From JBGTGG01 sp041746855 (GTDB taxonomy: Bacteria; Bacteroidota; Bacteroidia; Cytophagales; Cyclobacteriaceae): a stretch of DNA of 64,000 nt. A program made the position numbers and the translations under genes. The notes under the pieces were generated by a model that saw nothing but the letters and a program-made list of their open reading frames with translations, was not told the origin of the DNA and did no database searches. Positions 44,172-52,497 of this stretch are shown piece after piece. The stretch is from contig JBGTGG010000143.1 in NCBI GenBank assembly GCA_041746855.1, positions 13,160 to 77,159 of the forward strand, given 5' to 3'. How positions within the stretch are numbered: position 1 is the first letter of the stretch; each line of letters opens with the position of its first letter.

Positions 44172-45299
44172 ATGGAACGCTCAGCAGATATCGCCATTGT
44201 AGGCGCAGGTATTGTAGGACTTGCACATGCTTACATGGCGCTAAAGAAAGGGTATAAAGTGGTGTTGTTTGAGCGTGATCAATTTGCTGTTGGTGCTTCC
44301 ATTAGAAACTTTGGATTACTGTGGCCAATCGGTCAAGAACCCGAAATCAATTTGGACCGAGCACTACGGAGTAGGAAACATTGGATGGACATTGCCGCTC
44401 AAGCCGGATTTTGGCTCAATCAAAATGGATCTCTTCATGTTGTGTACCACGATGATGAATGGGAAGTATTACAGGAGTTCATGGAATTATACCGCGGAAC
44501 TGCATTTGAATGTAAACTTTTAAATGCGGACGAAGTACTTGTTAAATCCCCACATGTAAAACGTGAAGGATTAAAAGGAGGACTTTGGAGCGCAACCGAA
44601 GGAACCGTTTATTCGCGTGAAGCAGTTCGTAGAATTCCGCAATGGTTGGAAGGGAAGTTCGGATTGATCTTAAAGTTCGGGCATGTTGTTACTTCTATTT
44701 CATTACCTACCGTTACCACAGCCAGGGAAACCTGGAAGGTTGATAAAGTATTTGTTTGCAGTGGTGCAGATTTCGAAACCTTGTACCCGGAAGTTTATGA
44801 TCAGCAACCCGTTTCAAAATGCAAATTACAAATGATAAAAGCGGTTTCGGATCGGAAAATAGAGCTTGGCCCTTCACTCTGTGCCGGGCTTACGCTTCGT
44901 CATTATGCAGCCTTTACAAAATGTCCTTCGCTGCGAAAAGTCGATGCGCGCTATGATTTGGAATCATCCGATTATAAAAAGCATGGTGTACATGTGCTGT
45001 TGGCGCAAAACGCGCAAGGTGAATTCATTATTGGTGATTCGCATCACTATAGTAAAACGGTTGAGCCTTTTGATTTCGAGGAAGTGAATTCAATTATTCT
45101 GGATTACCTACAGTCTTTTGTTGATTTAGGTAAGTTGACCATTACCGAACGATGGAATGGTGTTTATCCTAAAATACAAGGGAACACAAACATGGTGGTT
45201 GAACCCGAGCCGGGTGTTACCATTGTAAATGGACTAGGTGGAGCGGGTATGACATTAAGCTTCGGACTTGCTGAAGAGCATATCAATGCTTTGGGATAG
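44172..45299 (+). CDS. FAD-dependent oxidoreductase of the phosphonate-associated (TIGR03364) type
   Basis: 375 aa from the ATG at 44172. The TTG at 44142 upstream adds ten basic residues before MERSADIAIVGAG. DAO-type flavoprotein: IAIVGAGIVGLAHA (GAGIVG at 11-16), VLFERDQFAVGASIRNFGLLWP, and C-terminal VEPEPGVTIVNGLGGAGMTLSFG. As I recall, this clade is found with PhnX-like hydrolases and is proposed to deaminate an aminophosphonate related to 2-aminoethylphosphonate (relatives are called PbfC). A PhnX-like gene is indeed close by. It is divergent from the PHP-DUF5690 pair and convergent on the XRE-cupin regulator. Confidence 0.8.
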   Translation: MERSADIAIVGAGIVGLAHAYMALKKGYKVVLFERDQFAVGASIRNFGLLWPIGQEPEINLDRALRSRKHWMDIAAQAGFWLNQNGSLHVVYHDDEWEVLQEFMELYRGTAFECKLLNADEVLVKSPHVKREGLKGGLWSATEGTVYSREAVRRIPQWLEGKFGLILKFGHVVTSISLPTVTTARETWKVDKVFVCSGADFETLYPEVYDQQPVSKCKLQMIKAVSDRKIELGPSLCAGLTLRHYAAFTKCPSLRKVDARYDLESSDYKKHGVHVLLAQNAQGEFIIGDSHHYSKTVEPFDFEEVNSIILDYLQSFVDLGKLTITERWNGVYPKIQGNTNMVVEPEPGVTIVNGLGGAGMTLSFGLAEEHINALG

Positions 45300-45424
45300 T
45301 CAACGTCCCTAATATAACATACTGTCAGTGAGTTTATCGAAACCTTTTTGGTTGACTCCGAAACTGCCTTCTATCCTGCTAGCTATCGGGAGGGGCTGAT
45401 CTATAAAATTGATTTTTTTGTCTT

Positions 45425-46000
45425 CTAGTGCGGCACCAAAAAATAGATAACCAACATTACCACATTTTCTTTTGACCGATTGATGGGCAAATGCGGAACT
45501 GAAGCATCGAAATAAATTGTGTCACCTTCTTCCAACAGTATTTCCTCATTGTTGATCTGGTATTCACAACTTCCTGAAAGAATATGTTTAAACTCAAACC
45601 CATCTGTCGTGGTGGGTCTTCCCTTTGTGTCGGGCGCGAGTGTCAGGAGTGAAACTTCAATACTACAGGCGGAGATGTTTTGCGCAAGGATATGTTGATA
45701 GTGGTAGCCCGGTCTGCCTTCTTTTTCAACAACCGTGTAATCTTTCTTTTTTATGTGGACGAAGTTCTTTCCGTTTACCAACACCACATCCTGAAAAAAT
45801 TCTTTTAGTGATATTTCAAGCGATTGAATGATGGTTACAAAAACGGGTAATGAGGGAATGGTTCGTGAGTTTTCAATCTTGGATAGCAACCCTTTGCTAA
45901 CGTGTGCACGTGTGGCCAACTCTTGAATTGTCATATTTTTTTCAAGACGCGTGGTTTGAATTTTTTGTGCAATGCGGGATACAATTTCATTCCTTACCAT
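45425..46000 (-). CDS. XRE-family regulator with C-terminal cupin
   Basis: 191 aa from the ATG at 46000 (TTG at 46006 is the other option). An HTH_3 domain (about 10-60; ELATRAHVSKGLLSKIENSRTIPSLP) is joined to a cupin_2 sensor (about 115-185; GFEFKHILSGSCEYQINN, LEEGDTIYFDASVPH). XRE-cupin regulators often sense small amine or amino-acid metabolites. It lies next to the FAD-dependent amine oxidase (convergent) and is divergent from susC. A perfect palindrome 9 bp before its ATG suggests autoregulation. A reasonable local regulator of the phosphonate and/or Sus genes. Confidence 0.88.
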   Translation of the reverse strand: MVRNEIVSRIAQKIQTTRLEKNMTIQELATRAHVSKGLLSKIENSRTIPSLPVFVTIIQSLEISLKEFFQDVVLVNGKNFVHIKKKDYTVVEKEGRPGYHYQHILAQNISACSIEVSLLTLAPDTKGRPTTTDGFEFKHILSGSCEYQINNEEILLEEGDTIYFDASVPHLPINRSKENVVMLVIYFLVPH

Positions 46001-46009
46001 TTTCAAATT

Positions 46010-46026
46010 GTTTACTCAGAGTAAAC
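46010..46026. promoter_or_regulatory. Perfect 17-bp palindrome, candidate XRE-cupin operator
   Basis: GTTTACTC-A-GAGTAAAC, two 8-bp perfect half-sites around a central A. It begins 9 bp upstream of the regulator's ATG on the - strand and lies in the 306-bp region shared with susC. XRE-family proteins bind such short palindromes, so autoregulation and possibly control of susC are likely. Confidence 0.6.
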
Positions 46027-46306
46027 ATAGAAAAATATCTTTCAATTTTTGGGTCGGCAAAATGTAGGATGATTGATGTTACGGCAATGTTATTCTCAAT
46101 TGCTTAGAAAACTTGATTCTTTCAAAGTTTCGTATTTGTCAAATGAAGATTTGGTAATCGAAGTTTCATTTTGCAGCACAAAGTTTAATGCAGTGATAAT
46201 ATTTCACTAAACGCGATATCAAATCCTTTGTCAACCTTTGGTACGTGATTAAAAATTTAAAACACAAAATTTTCAATCCTAAAACAAAACCAACAACCCC
46301 AATTCT
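46027..46306. other. Divergent upstream region of the regulator and susC
   Basis: About 280 bp of AT-rich sequence after the palindrome. No exact TAnnTTTG box with a -33 TTG was found on the + strand. No small gene is apparent. The susC promoter must lie here, but I cannot place it. Confidence 0.4.
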
Positions 46307-49300
46307 ATGAACAAAAATTTCCAAAAACTCTTTTACACTTTTTACCGGAGCATGGTAAAGGTGTGTATTGCGCTTACGGTGCTGCTACTCTATGCATCCG
46401 TAAGTTATGCTCAAACGCGTGTCACCGGAAGAGTAATATCCGGTGAGGATGGTGCTGCTATACCGGGAGCAAACATTCTTGTGAAAGGAACTGCACTAGG
46501 AACAATCACCGATGCAGAAGGAAATTTTTCGGTGGAGGTGAGCAGCTCCGATGCAGTGCTAACAATTTCTTTTGTAGGATATAAAACCCAAGATGTTGCA
46601 TTGGCTGGACAAACTACTGTGGATGTTACGCTGGAGTCTGATGCCAAATACCTTTCGGAGGTGGTAGTTACAGCGCTCGGTATTCCAAAAGAGAAAAAGG
46701 CTCTGGGTTATGCGGTGCAAAGTATTTCTAGTGAAAGTATTACTACTGCGCGTGAAACCAATGTTGTCAATCAATTGGCTGGTAAAATAGCGGGTGTAAC
46801 GGTTGTTGGAAGTAATTCTGGAATTGGCGGTTCTTCACGTGTTTCAATTCGTGGTGAGCGCTCTGTTGATTTAAATAAGAATCAACCACTCTATGTAATT
46901 GATGGTGTACCAATTTCCAATGGTATTACAGGCGGTTCAGGACGTGGAAATTTGGAAGTGGATTTCGGAAACGGGGCAAGCTTTGTTAATTCAGATGACA
47001 TTGAATCAATGACGGTGTTGAAAGGCGCTGCGGCTGCTGCCTTGTACGGTTCACGTGCAGCCAATGGAGTAATCATTATTAAAACCAAGTCAGGAAAGGG
47101 TTCCAAAGGGTTAGGTGTAGAAATTAATTCTAATACAACTTTTGAATCAGTATTACGATTGCCGGAATATCAAAATGTGTATGGACAAGGAAACGGAAAT
47201 GGTGGTGATTTTGCGTTTGTTAATGGTGGTGGTGCCGGTTTAACGGACGGTGTTGATGAAAGTTGGGGACCGGCTTTTAATGGTCAACTGTATCCTCAAT
47301 TCAATTCACCCCGCACATTAGGTGGTCAATCTATTCCTTTTCGGGGTGGTGATTTAAATGCTCCAGCTGGTAGTGTAATTACCCCTACACCTTGGCTGAA
47401 CGATGCGGATGGTGTAGAGAATTTTTTCCAAACAGGAAGGACGTTAACAAATAATGTAGCGCTCGTTGGTGCAAATGAGCAGGGTGACTTTAGATTATCT
47501 TACACAAGTCTGGACCAAACGGGCACCGTACCCAATACAGATTTAAAGAGAAACACAGTTTCTTTTGGTGGTGGATTTAATCTTTCCCCAAAATTCTCCG
47601 CCCGTGCCTTTGTAAGTTATATCAAGAGCGAAAGTGACAATAGACCTTCCCTCAGTTATGGAACGGAGAATATCATGTATCTATTTAACTGTTGGTTGCC
47701 CCGTTCGGTAAATGTTGCAGATTTAAAAGATTATTGGATGCCTGGTGCAGAAGGTACACGTCAGTTTAACTTTAACTATAACTATCATGATAATCCTTAC
47801 TTAACGGTTTATGAAAACACCAATGGCCAATACGTTGACCGTCTAATTGGAAACATTTCATTGAAGTATGATTTTACAAACTGGTTAAGTTTGCAATTGC
47901 GCACTGCAACAGATTTTGCTAGCGAACGCAGACAATACCGCAGAGCTTTCAGCACCCAGCGTTTCCCGTTTGGTCAATATCGTGAGGCTAAAGTTGTTAC
48001 CGAGGAACGTAACTCCGATTTCCTTTTGACATTTAACAAGGATATTGTACCTTCTACATTTACGTTAACAGCATCTGTTGGGGGTAATCAGTTGGATCAA
48101 AAATCAGAGTACCTTGAAATAAACGCACCACAATTAAACATCCCCGGGATTTTTAATCTAACAAATTTCAGAGCGCCCTTACAATCTGAACAAACGGATG
48201 TAAGAAAAAGTATTAATAGCTTGTATGGTACAGCTCAAGTAGGGTATAAGAATATTTTATTTTTGGATTTATCAGCGCGAAATGATTGGTCCAGTGCGCT
48301 TACTTTACCACAGGCGTTAAAAGATGCAGGTATAGGCACGCAGGATAATTCATATTTCTACTCTTCTGCCGCAGTAAGTGCTATTATCTCTGATATGTTT
48401 CAGGGACCTGAATTTCTTTCATTTGCCAAACTTAGAGGAAGTATTTCGCAGGTAGGAAATGATACCGATGCCTTTACGTTTACACAATCCTATAATCCAA
48501 GTGATCCTTTTGGAAATTCACAAGTATATGGTGAAACAGATCGCCTGGCTAACTTTAGTTTGAAACCAGAGATTAGCACCTCGTATGAAGGTGGTTTTGA
48601 TATAAAGTTCTTCCAAAACCGAATTGGGTTAGATGTAACCTACTACCATACGAACACCAAAAATCAGATTCTGAATATTCCATTATCGATAACCAGTGGA
48701 TATAATAGTCGGGCTATCAATGCAGGGGAGATCAAAAACTATGGGGTAGAGATTATGCTCAATGTCATTCCAGTAAAATTGGATAATGGTTTCCAATGGA
48801 ACTTGGATGTTAATTTCTCTAGCAATAGAAGCGAAGTTGTTTCTTTATCCGATGGGCTTACCAATTTTGTGATGGCGAGTCGCAGGGTTAGTATAGAGGC
48901 AAGAGTAGGGGAGCGCATGGGCGACATGTATGGAATTGGTTTTGCCCGTGTTCAAAATACGGACTCCGATAAACCTTACTATAGTGCAAATGGTCAGTTT
49001 GTTGGTGAAATGGTTTTTGATTCCCAAGGTCGTCCGATTCGTACATCGGATAGGATAAAGCTTGGCAACTATAACCCGGATTGGATGGCAGGAATAAATA
49101 ACATGTTTACGTATAAAGGATTCAGAATAAGTGCTTTGTTTGACATTCGTCAAGGTGGTGAGGTATACTCTGAGACACAAACTGTTGGTCGTGAAGGCGG
49201 AATAATTATTGAGACACTGGAAGGAAGAGAGAATGGATATTACCCGCAGGCGTCTGTTGCTGGCGACCCACAACTTCTTAATGCTCCTGAAGGAACGTAT

Positions 49301-49675
49301 GTAATTGGCGATGGTGTAGTTTCAAATGGGGATGGTACCTTCAGTGTAAATGAGACACGGGTATTGCCACGGCAATGGCATAGTGCATGGACAGGTGGAC
49401 GAAACATTGCAGAAGGAGTAACGTATGATGCCTCTTTTGTAAAGCTACGGGAGATGCAAATTGGGTATACATTTTCTGATAAGGTCTTTACTAAAACTCC
49501 TTTTCGAAGTGTAAGTATCGCCTTTGTAGGAAGAAACCTTGCCTTGTGGACAGATGTTCCTCACATCGATCCTGAAGTGATGTCATATTCAGGTGGTACC
49601 GCATTACCTGGTATTGAGTATATGTCAATTCCATCCTCTAGAAGTTATGGTTTTAACATCGGACTTAAATTTTAA
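46307..49675 (+). CDS. SusC/RagA-family TonB-dependent outer-membrane transporter
   Basis: 1122 aa. Signal peptide (ending SYAQT, about residue 36), carboxypeptidase-D regulatory-like domain (about 38-115; GRVISGEDGAAIPGANILVKGT), TonB-box region (LSEVVVTALGIPKEKKALG), plug domain (about 130-265; NQPLYVIDGVPISN, ESMTVLKGAAAAALYGSRAANG) and a 22-strand-type barrel ending in SYGFNIGLKF. It forms the import channel of a Sus-like complex with the SusD-like lipoprotein 32 bp downstream. No glycoside hydrolases follow; the next genes are phosphatases. A phosphorus-containing or peptide-like substrate is therefore worth considering. Confidence 0.95.
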   Translation: MNKNFQKLFYTFYRSMVKVCIALTVLLLYASVSYAQTRVTGRVISGEDGAAIPGANILVKGTALGTITDAEGNFSVEVSSSDAVLTISFVGYKTQDVALAGQTTVDVTLESDAKYLSEVVVTALGIPKEKKALGYAVQSISSESITTARETNVVNQLAGKIAGVTVVGSNSGIGGSSRVSIRGERSVDLNKNQPLYVIDGVPISNGITGGSGRGNLEVDFGNGASFVNSDDIESMTVLKGAAAAALYGSRAANGVIIIKTKSGKGSKGLGVEINSNTTFESVLRLPEYQNVYGQGNGNGGDFAFVNGGGAGLTDGVDESWGPAFNGQLYPQFNSPRTLGGQSIPFRGGDLNAPAGSVITPTPWLNDADGVENFFQTGRTLTNNVALVGANEQGDFRLSYTSLDQTGTVPNTDLKRNTVSFGGGFNLSPKFSARAFVSYIKSESDNRPSLSYGTENIMYLFNCWLPRSVNVADLKDYWMPGAEGTRQFNFNYNYHDNPYLTVYENTNGQYVDRLIGNISLKYDFTNWLSLQLRTATDFASERRQYRRAFSTQRFPFGQYREAKVVTEERNSDFLLTFNKDIVPSTFTLTASVGGNQLDQKSEYLEINAPQLNIPGIFNLTNFRAPLQSEQTDVRKSINSLYGTAQVGYKNILFLDLSARNDWSSALTLPQALKDAGIGTQDNSYFYSSAAVSAIISDMFQGPEFLSFAKLRGSISQVGNDTDAFTFTQSYNPSDPFGNSQVYGETDRLANFSLKPEISTSYEGGFDIKFFQNRIGLDVTYYHTNTKNQILNIPLSITSGYNSRAINAGEIKNYGVEIMLNVIPVKLDNGFQWNLDVNFSSNRSEVVSLSDGLTNFVMASRRVSIEARVGERMGDMYGIGFARVQNTDSDKPYYSANGQFVGEMVFDSQGRPIRTSDRIKLGNYNPDWMAGINNMFTYKGFRISALFDIRQGGEVYSETQTVGREGGIIIETLEGRENGYYPQASVAGDPQLLNAPEGTYVIGDGVVSNGDGTFSVNETRVLPRQWHSAWTGGRNIAEGVTYDASFVKLREMQIGYTFSDKVFTKTPFRSVSIAFVGRNLALWTDVPHIDPEVMSYSGGTALPGIEYMSIPSSRSYGFNIGLKF

Positions 49676-49707
49676 TCCTATACCGCTCAACTTAGAAAAG
49701 AATAACG

Positions 49708-51252
49708 ATGAAAAATATAGTTAACCTAAGAAAAACTTTATTAGTAATGGTGGTGATGCTAAGTGCTACCGCCTGTGATAAGGATTTTGAAGACATCAAT
49801 ACCAATATGAATGTGCCAACGTCAGTTCCACCTGACCTCTTGTTATCCGGAGTTATCCGCAACACGCTCAATAACCAAGTAGGAGAAGCGTGGGGAATTG
49901 GGAATATAGTTGTTCAACATACTGCCAAAATCCAATTTGTGAATGAAGACCGATACCAATGGAATGAACAAAATGGTATTTGGAATACGGTTTATGGCAA
50001 TATGAGAAACCTACAAAACATTATTGATATTGCAGAGAAAGCTACCCCTGTTCAAAATAACTACCTGGGCGTAGCTTTGGTGATGAAATCATGGATGTTT
50101 TCGTTGGCCACCGATGCGTATGGTGATATACCTTACACTGAAGCTGCGAAGGGAAAAACCAGTGGTATTTATCTTACCACCTATGATACGCAGGAATCTA
50201 TCTATGATGGGATTTTAGCGGATCTGGAAACGGCAAACGAAATTCTCGGAACAAGTGCTGAAGCTCTGTCGGGAGACCTTTTATATGGTGGAGGTGCAAG
50301 TGCGATTCTCCAGTGGAAAAAACTTGCAAACTCGCTTCGCTTACGCTACCTGATGCGAATTTCGAACAAACGGGATGTCAGCGCTGCGATGCAGGAGATT
50401 ATCGACAATCCAACTGACAACCCAATTTTTGAAGACAATGAAGATAACGCGCATTTAATTTATCAGGCAGCAGCACCAAACCAATGGCCTTTGTATACAA
50501 CCCGTGTTGGTTCGTTTGATGAATTCCGGTTGAGCAAAACATTGGGCGATGTTTTGGAATCGTATAGTGATCCGAGATTGGCGGTGTTTGCACGCCCTAC
50601 CCAAAATTCGGTGACTGCCGGTACCCCAGTAATTGAGGGAATACCAAATGGGTTAGAAGATACACAGGCACTTAGTTATAATGGCGGCCCCCAAAATATT
50701 TCCAGAGTAGGCTATACTTTTGCCTGTTTAGTTTGTAATGACAATGGGCAGGCAGTACCAGTTCCCAATGCTGCAAGAAGCTTATTGATGACTTTTTCTG
50801 AACTTCAATTTATTTTGGCCGAAGCAAGGGAAAGAAACTTGATAACAACCGGAACAGCCGAAGCATATTATATGGAAGGGATCAATGCCAACTTCGATTA
50901 CTATCGGAGTATTGTACCTGAAAGCTATGGAATAGATCTTACTACGCCTGCTAGTTATTTTACGCAGCCTGCAGTTTCCTACACAGGCACTACATCAGAA
51001 AAGTTGACCAAAATTGCAACACAAAAATGGATCGCTTTATTCTTCAATGGTCTGGAGGCTTGGTTTGACTGGAGAAGATCCGGGCTACCGGAATTGACCC
51101 CCGGTGCAAGTAATTTAAATGATGACTTGATCCCGGTTAGGTTCATCTACCCACTTGCTGAGCAATCACTAAATGCACCCAATCGTGAAGTCGCTGTGGC
51201 CAGACAGGGTGTTGATAATATTAACACACCCGTTTGGTGGGATAAACCGTAA
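49708..51252 (+). CDS. SusD/RagB-family substrate-binding lipoprotein (SusD-like_2 type)
   Basis: 514 aa lipoprotein; lipobox SATAC at about residue 23 (VVMLSATACDKDFEDINTN). TPR-like SusD fold with GDIPYTEA, ALVMKSWMFSLATDAYG and a C-terminal WIALFFNGLEAWFDWRRSGLP motif typical of the SusD-like_2 subgroup. It should form the lid of the SusC channel and bind the substrate at the cell surface. A strong terminator 15 bp downstream closes the susCD transcript. Confidence 0.93.
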   Translation: MKNIVNLRKTLLVMVVMLSATACDKDFEDINTNMNVPTSVPPDLLLSGVIRNTLNNQVGEAWGIGNIVVQHTAKIQFVNEDRYQWNEQNGIWNTVYGNMRNLQNIIDIAEKATPVQNNYLGVALVMKSWMFSLATDAYGDIPYTEAAKGKTSGIYLTTYDTQESIYDGILADLETANEILGTSAEALSGDLLYGGGASAILQWKKLANSLRLRYLMRISNKRDVSAAMQEIIDNPTDNPIFEDNEDNAHLIYQAAAPNQWPLYTTRVGSFDEFRLSKTLGDVLESYSDPRLAVFARPTQNSVTAGTPVIEGIPNGLEDTQALSYNGGPQNISRVGYTFACLVCNDNGQAVPVPNAARSLLMTFSELQFILAEARERNLITTGTAEAYYMEGINANFDYYRSIVPESYGIDLTTPASYFTQPAVSYTGTTSEKLTKIATQKWIALFFNGLEAWFDWRRSGLPELTPGASNLNDDLIPVRFIYPLAEQSLNAPNREVAVARQGVDNINTPVWWDKP

Positions 51253-51266
51253 GGTTTACATGCAAA

Positions 51267-51297
51267 ATCCGGGGCCCTAAAGGCCTCGGATTTTTTT
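51267..51297 (+). terminator. Rho-independent terminator after susD
   Basis: Stem ATCCGGGGCC (51267-51276), loop CTAAA, stem GGCCTCGGAT (51282-51291) with one G-T wobble, then a run of T to 51297. An A-run flanks the left side, so it may also function on the other strand. Confidence 0.85.
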
Positions 51298-51336
51298 GAT
51301 CTGTACAATTTAAAAAGAGTTAACTAAAATTTTATC

Positions 51337-52437
51337 ATGAGATTCATATCTATCATCACCCTTTTATTGCTAATCACTTTTTGTCAGGTTGTAGCACAAC
51401 AAAAAAACAAAACAGAAAATGTTATCCTAATAACACTCGATGGATTTCGCTGGCAGGAACTTTTTAACGGAGCTGATTCATCATTCATGAAGCAACAAAT
51501 CAATCTTAAAGATCCAAAACTAAAAGAGAAATACTGGAGGGATGATTTAAATGAAAGGAGGAAAGCTTTACTGCCATTTATGTGGGGAACCATTGCAACA
51601 CATGGTCAAATTTATGGTAATAGGAGTCTCGGCAACAATGTAAATGTGACCAACAATCAATTGTTCTCGTATCCAGGCTATAATGAAATCCTAACAGGAA
51701 GTGCCGATAATGAAAGGATTAATTCGAATGATAAAACCTACAACCCCAACACCAATGTACTGGAGTTTATAAACAAACAACCCCGCTATAAGGGGAAGGT
51801 AGCAGCGTTTTCTTCCTGGGATGTTTTTCCTTACATTATAAACGACAAACGAAGTGGCATTTATGTTAGTACCGGTGTCGCTGAAGTAAAAGGAACAAAC
51901 CTAAGTGAAAGTGAAAAGATGATGAATAAATTAATTGTTAACCTTCCAAATCCATTGGGTGATATTCGTTTGGATGCCTTTACATTTTATTACGGAATGG
52001 AGTATATGAAGAAGAATAAGCCTAAAGTAATGTATTTTGCCTTAGATGAGACAGACGATTTTGCACATGGTGGTGAATATGCTGCGTATTTGAATTCGGC
52101 AAATTATACCGACAAGTTTTTATCGGAGCTATGGGCTTACCTTCAATCTGACCCTCAATACAAAAATAAGACAACACTCATAATCACCAGTGACCATGGA
52201 AGAGGAGACAATGCGGAAGACTGGAAGCATCATGGTCAAAAAATTCCGATTGCCGATCAGATATGGTTTGCTTTTCTTGGCCCTGATACACCGGCCCTTG
52301 GCGAAGTAAAAACATCCGGACAACTATATCAGAATCAGGTGGCCAAAACACTTGCAGCGTTACTAGGGTTGGAATTTAAAACTGAAAAAGAGATAGGCAA
52401 ATCAATTGATGCCGTTATTGGAAGAAAAGGATTGTAA
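51337..52437 (+). CDS. Alkaline-phosphatase-superfamily hydrolase, exported
   Basis: 366 aa with signal peptide (LLLLITFCQVVAQQ). Alkaline phosphatase/nucleotide-pyrophosphatase fold: LITLDGFRW (metal Asp35), candidate nucleophile Ser111 in FSYPGYNEIL, DETDDFAHGG (Asp237/Asp241-His244), ITSDHGRG (Asp286-His287) and HHG (His299). Family members hydrolyse phosphomonoesters, phosphodiesters, phosphonates (phosphonoacetate hydrolase) or sulfates. The Ser nucleophile favours neither alone. It has its own transcript after the susD terminator and is followed by a second phosphoesterase. Confidence 0.85.
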   Translation: MRFISIITLLLLITFCQVVAQQKNKTENVILITLDGFRWQELFNGADSSFMKQQINLKDPKLKEKYWRDDLNERRKALLPFMWGTIATHGQIYGNRSLGNNVNVTNNQLFSYPGYNEILTGSADNERINSNDKTYNPNTNVLEFINKQPRYKGKVAAFSSWDVFPYIINDKRSGIYVSTGVAEVKGTNLSESEKMMNKLIVNLPNPLGDIRLDAFTFYYGMEYMKKNKPKVMYFALDETDDFAHGGEYAAYLNSANYTDKFLSELWAYLQSDPQYKNKTTLIITSDHGRGDNAEDWKHHGQKIPIADQIWFAFLGPDTPALGEVKTSGQLYQNQVAKTLAALLGLEFKTEKEIGKSIDAVIGRKGL

Positions 52438-52497
52438 CAATACTTTGCTCCAATAAAGAGTGTGTCAGGACTAAAGTCATTTGTTTAACAATATTGT

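Noticed and set aside
45300..45424. Degenerate inverted repeat near 45375-45395 as a terminator
   Set aside because: Half-sites mismatch in two of eight positions and leave no loop, and no T-run follows.
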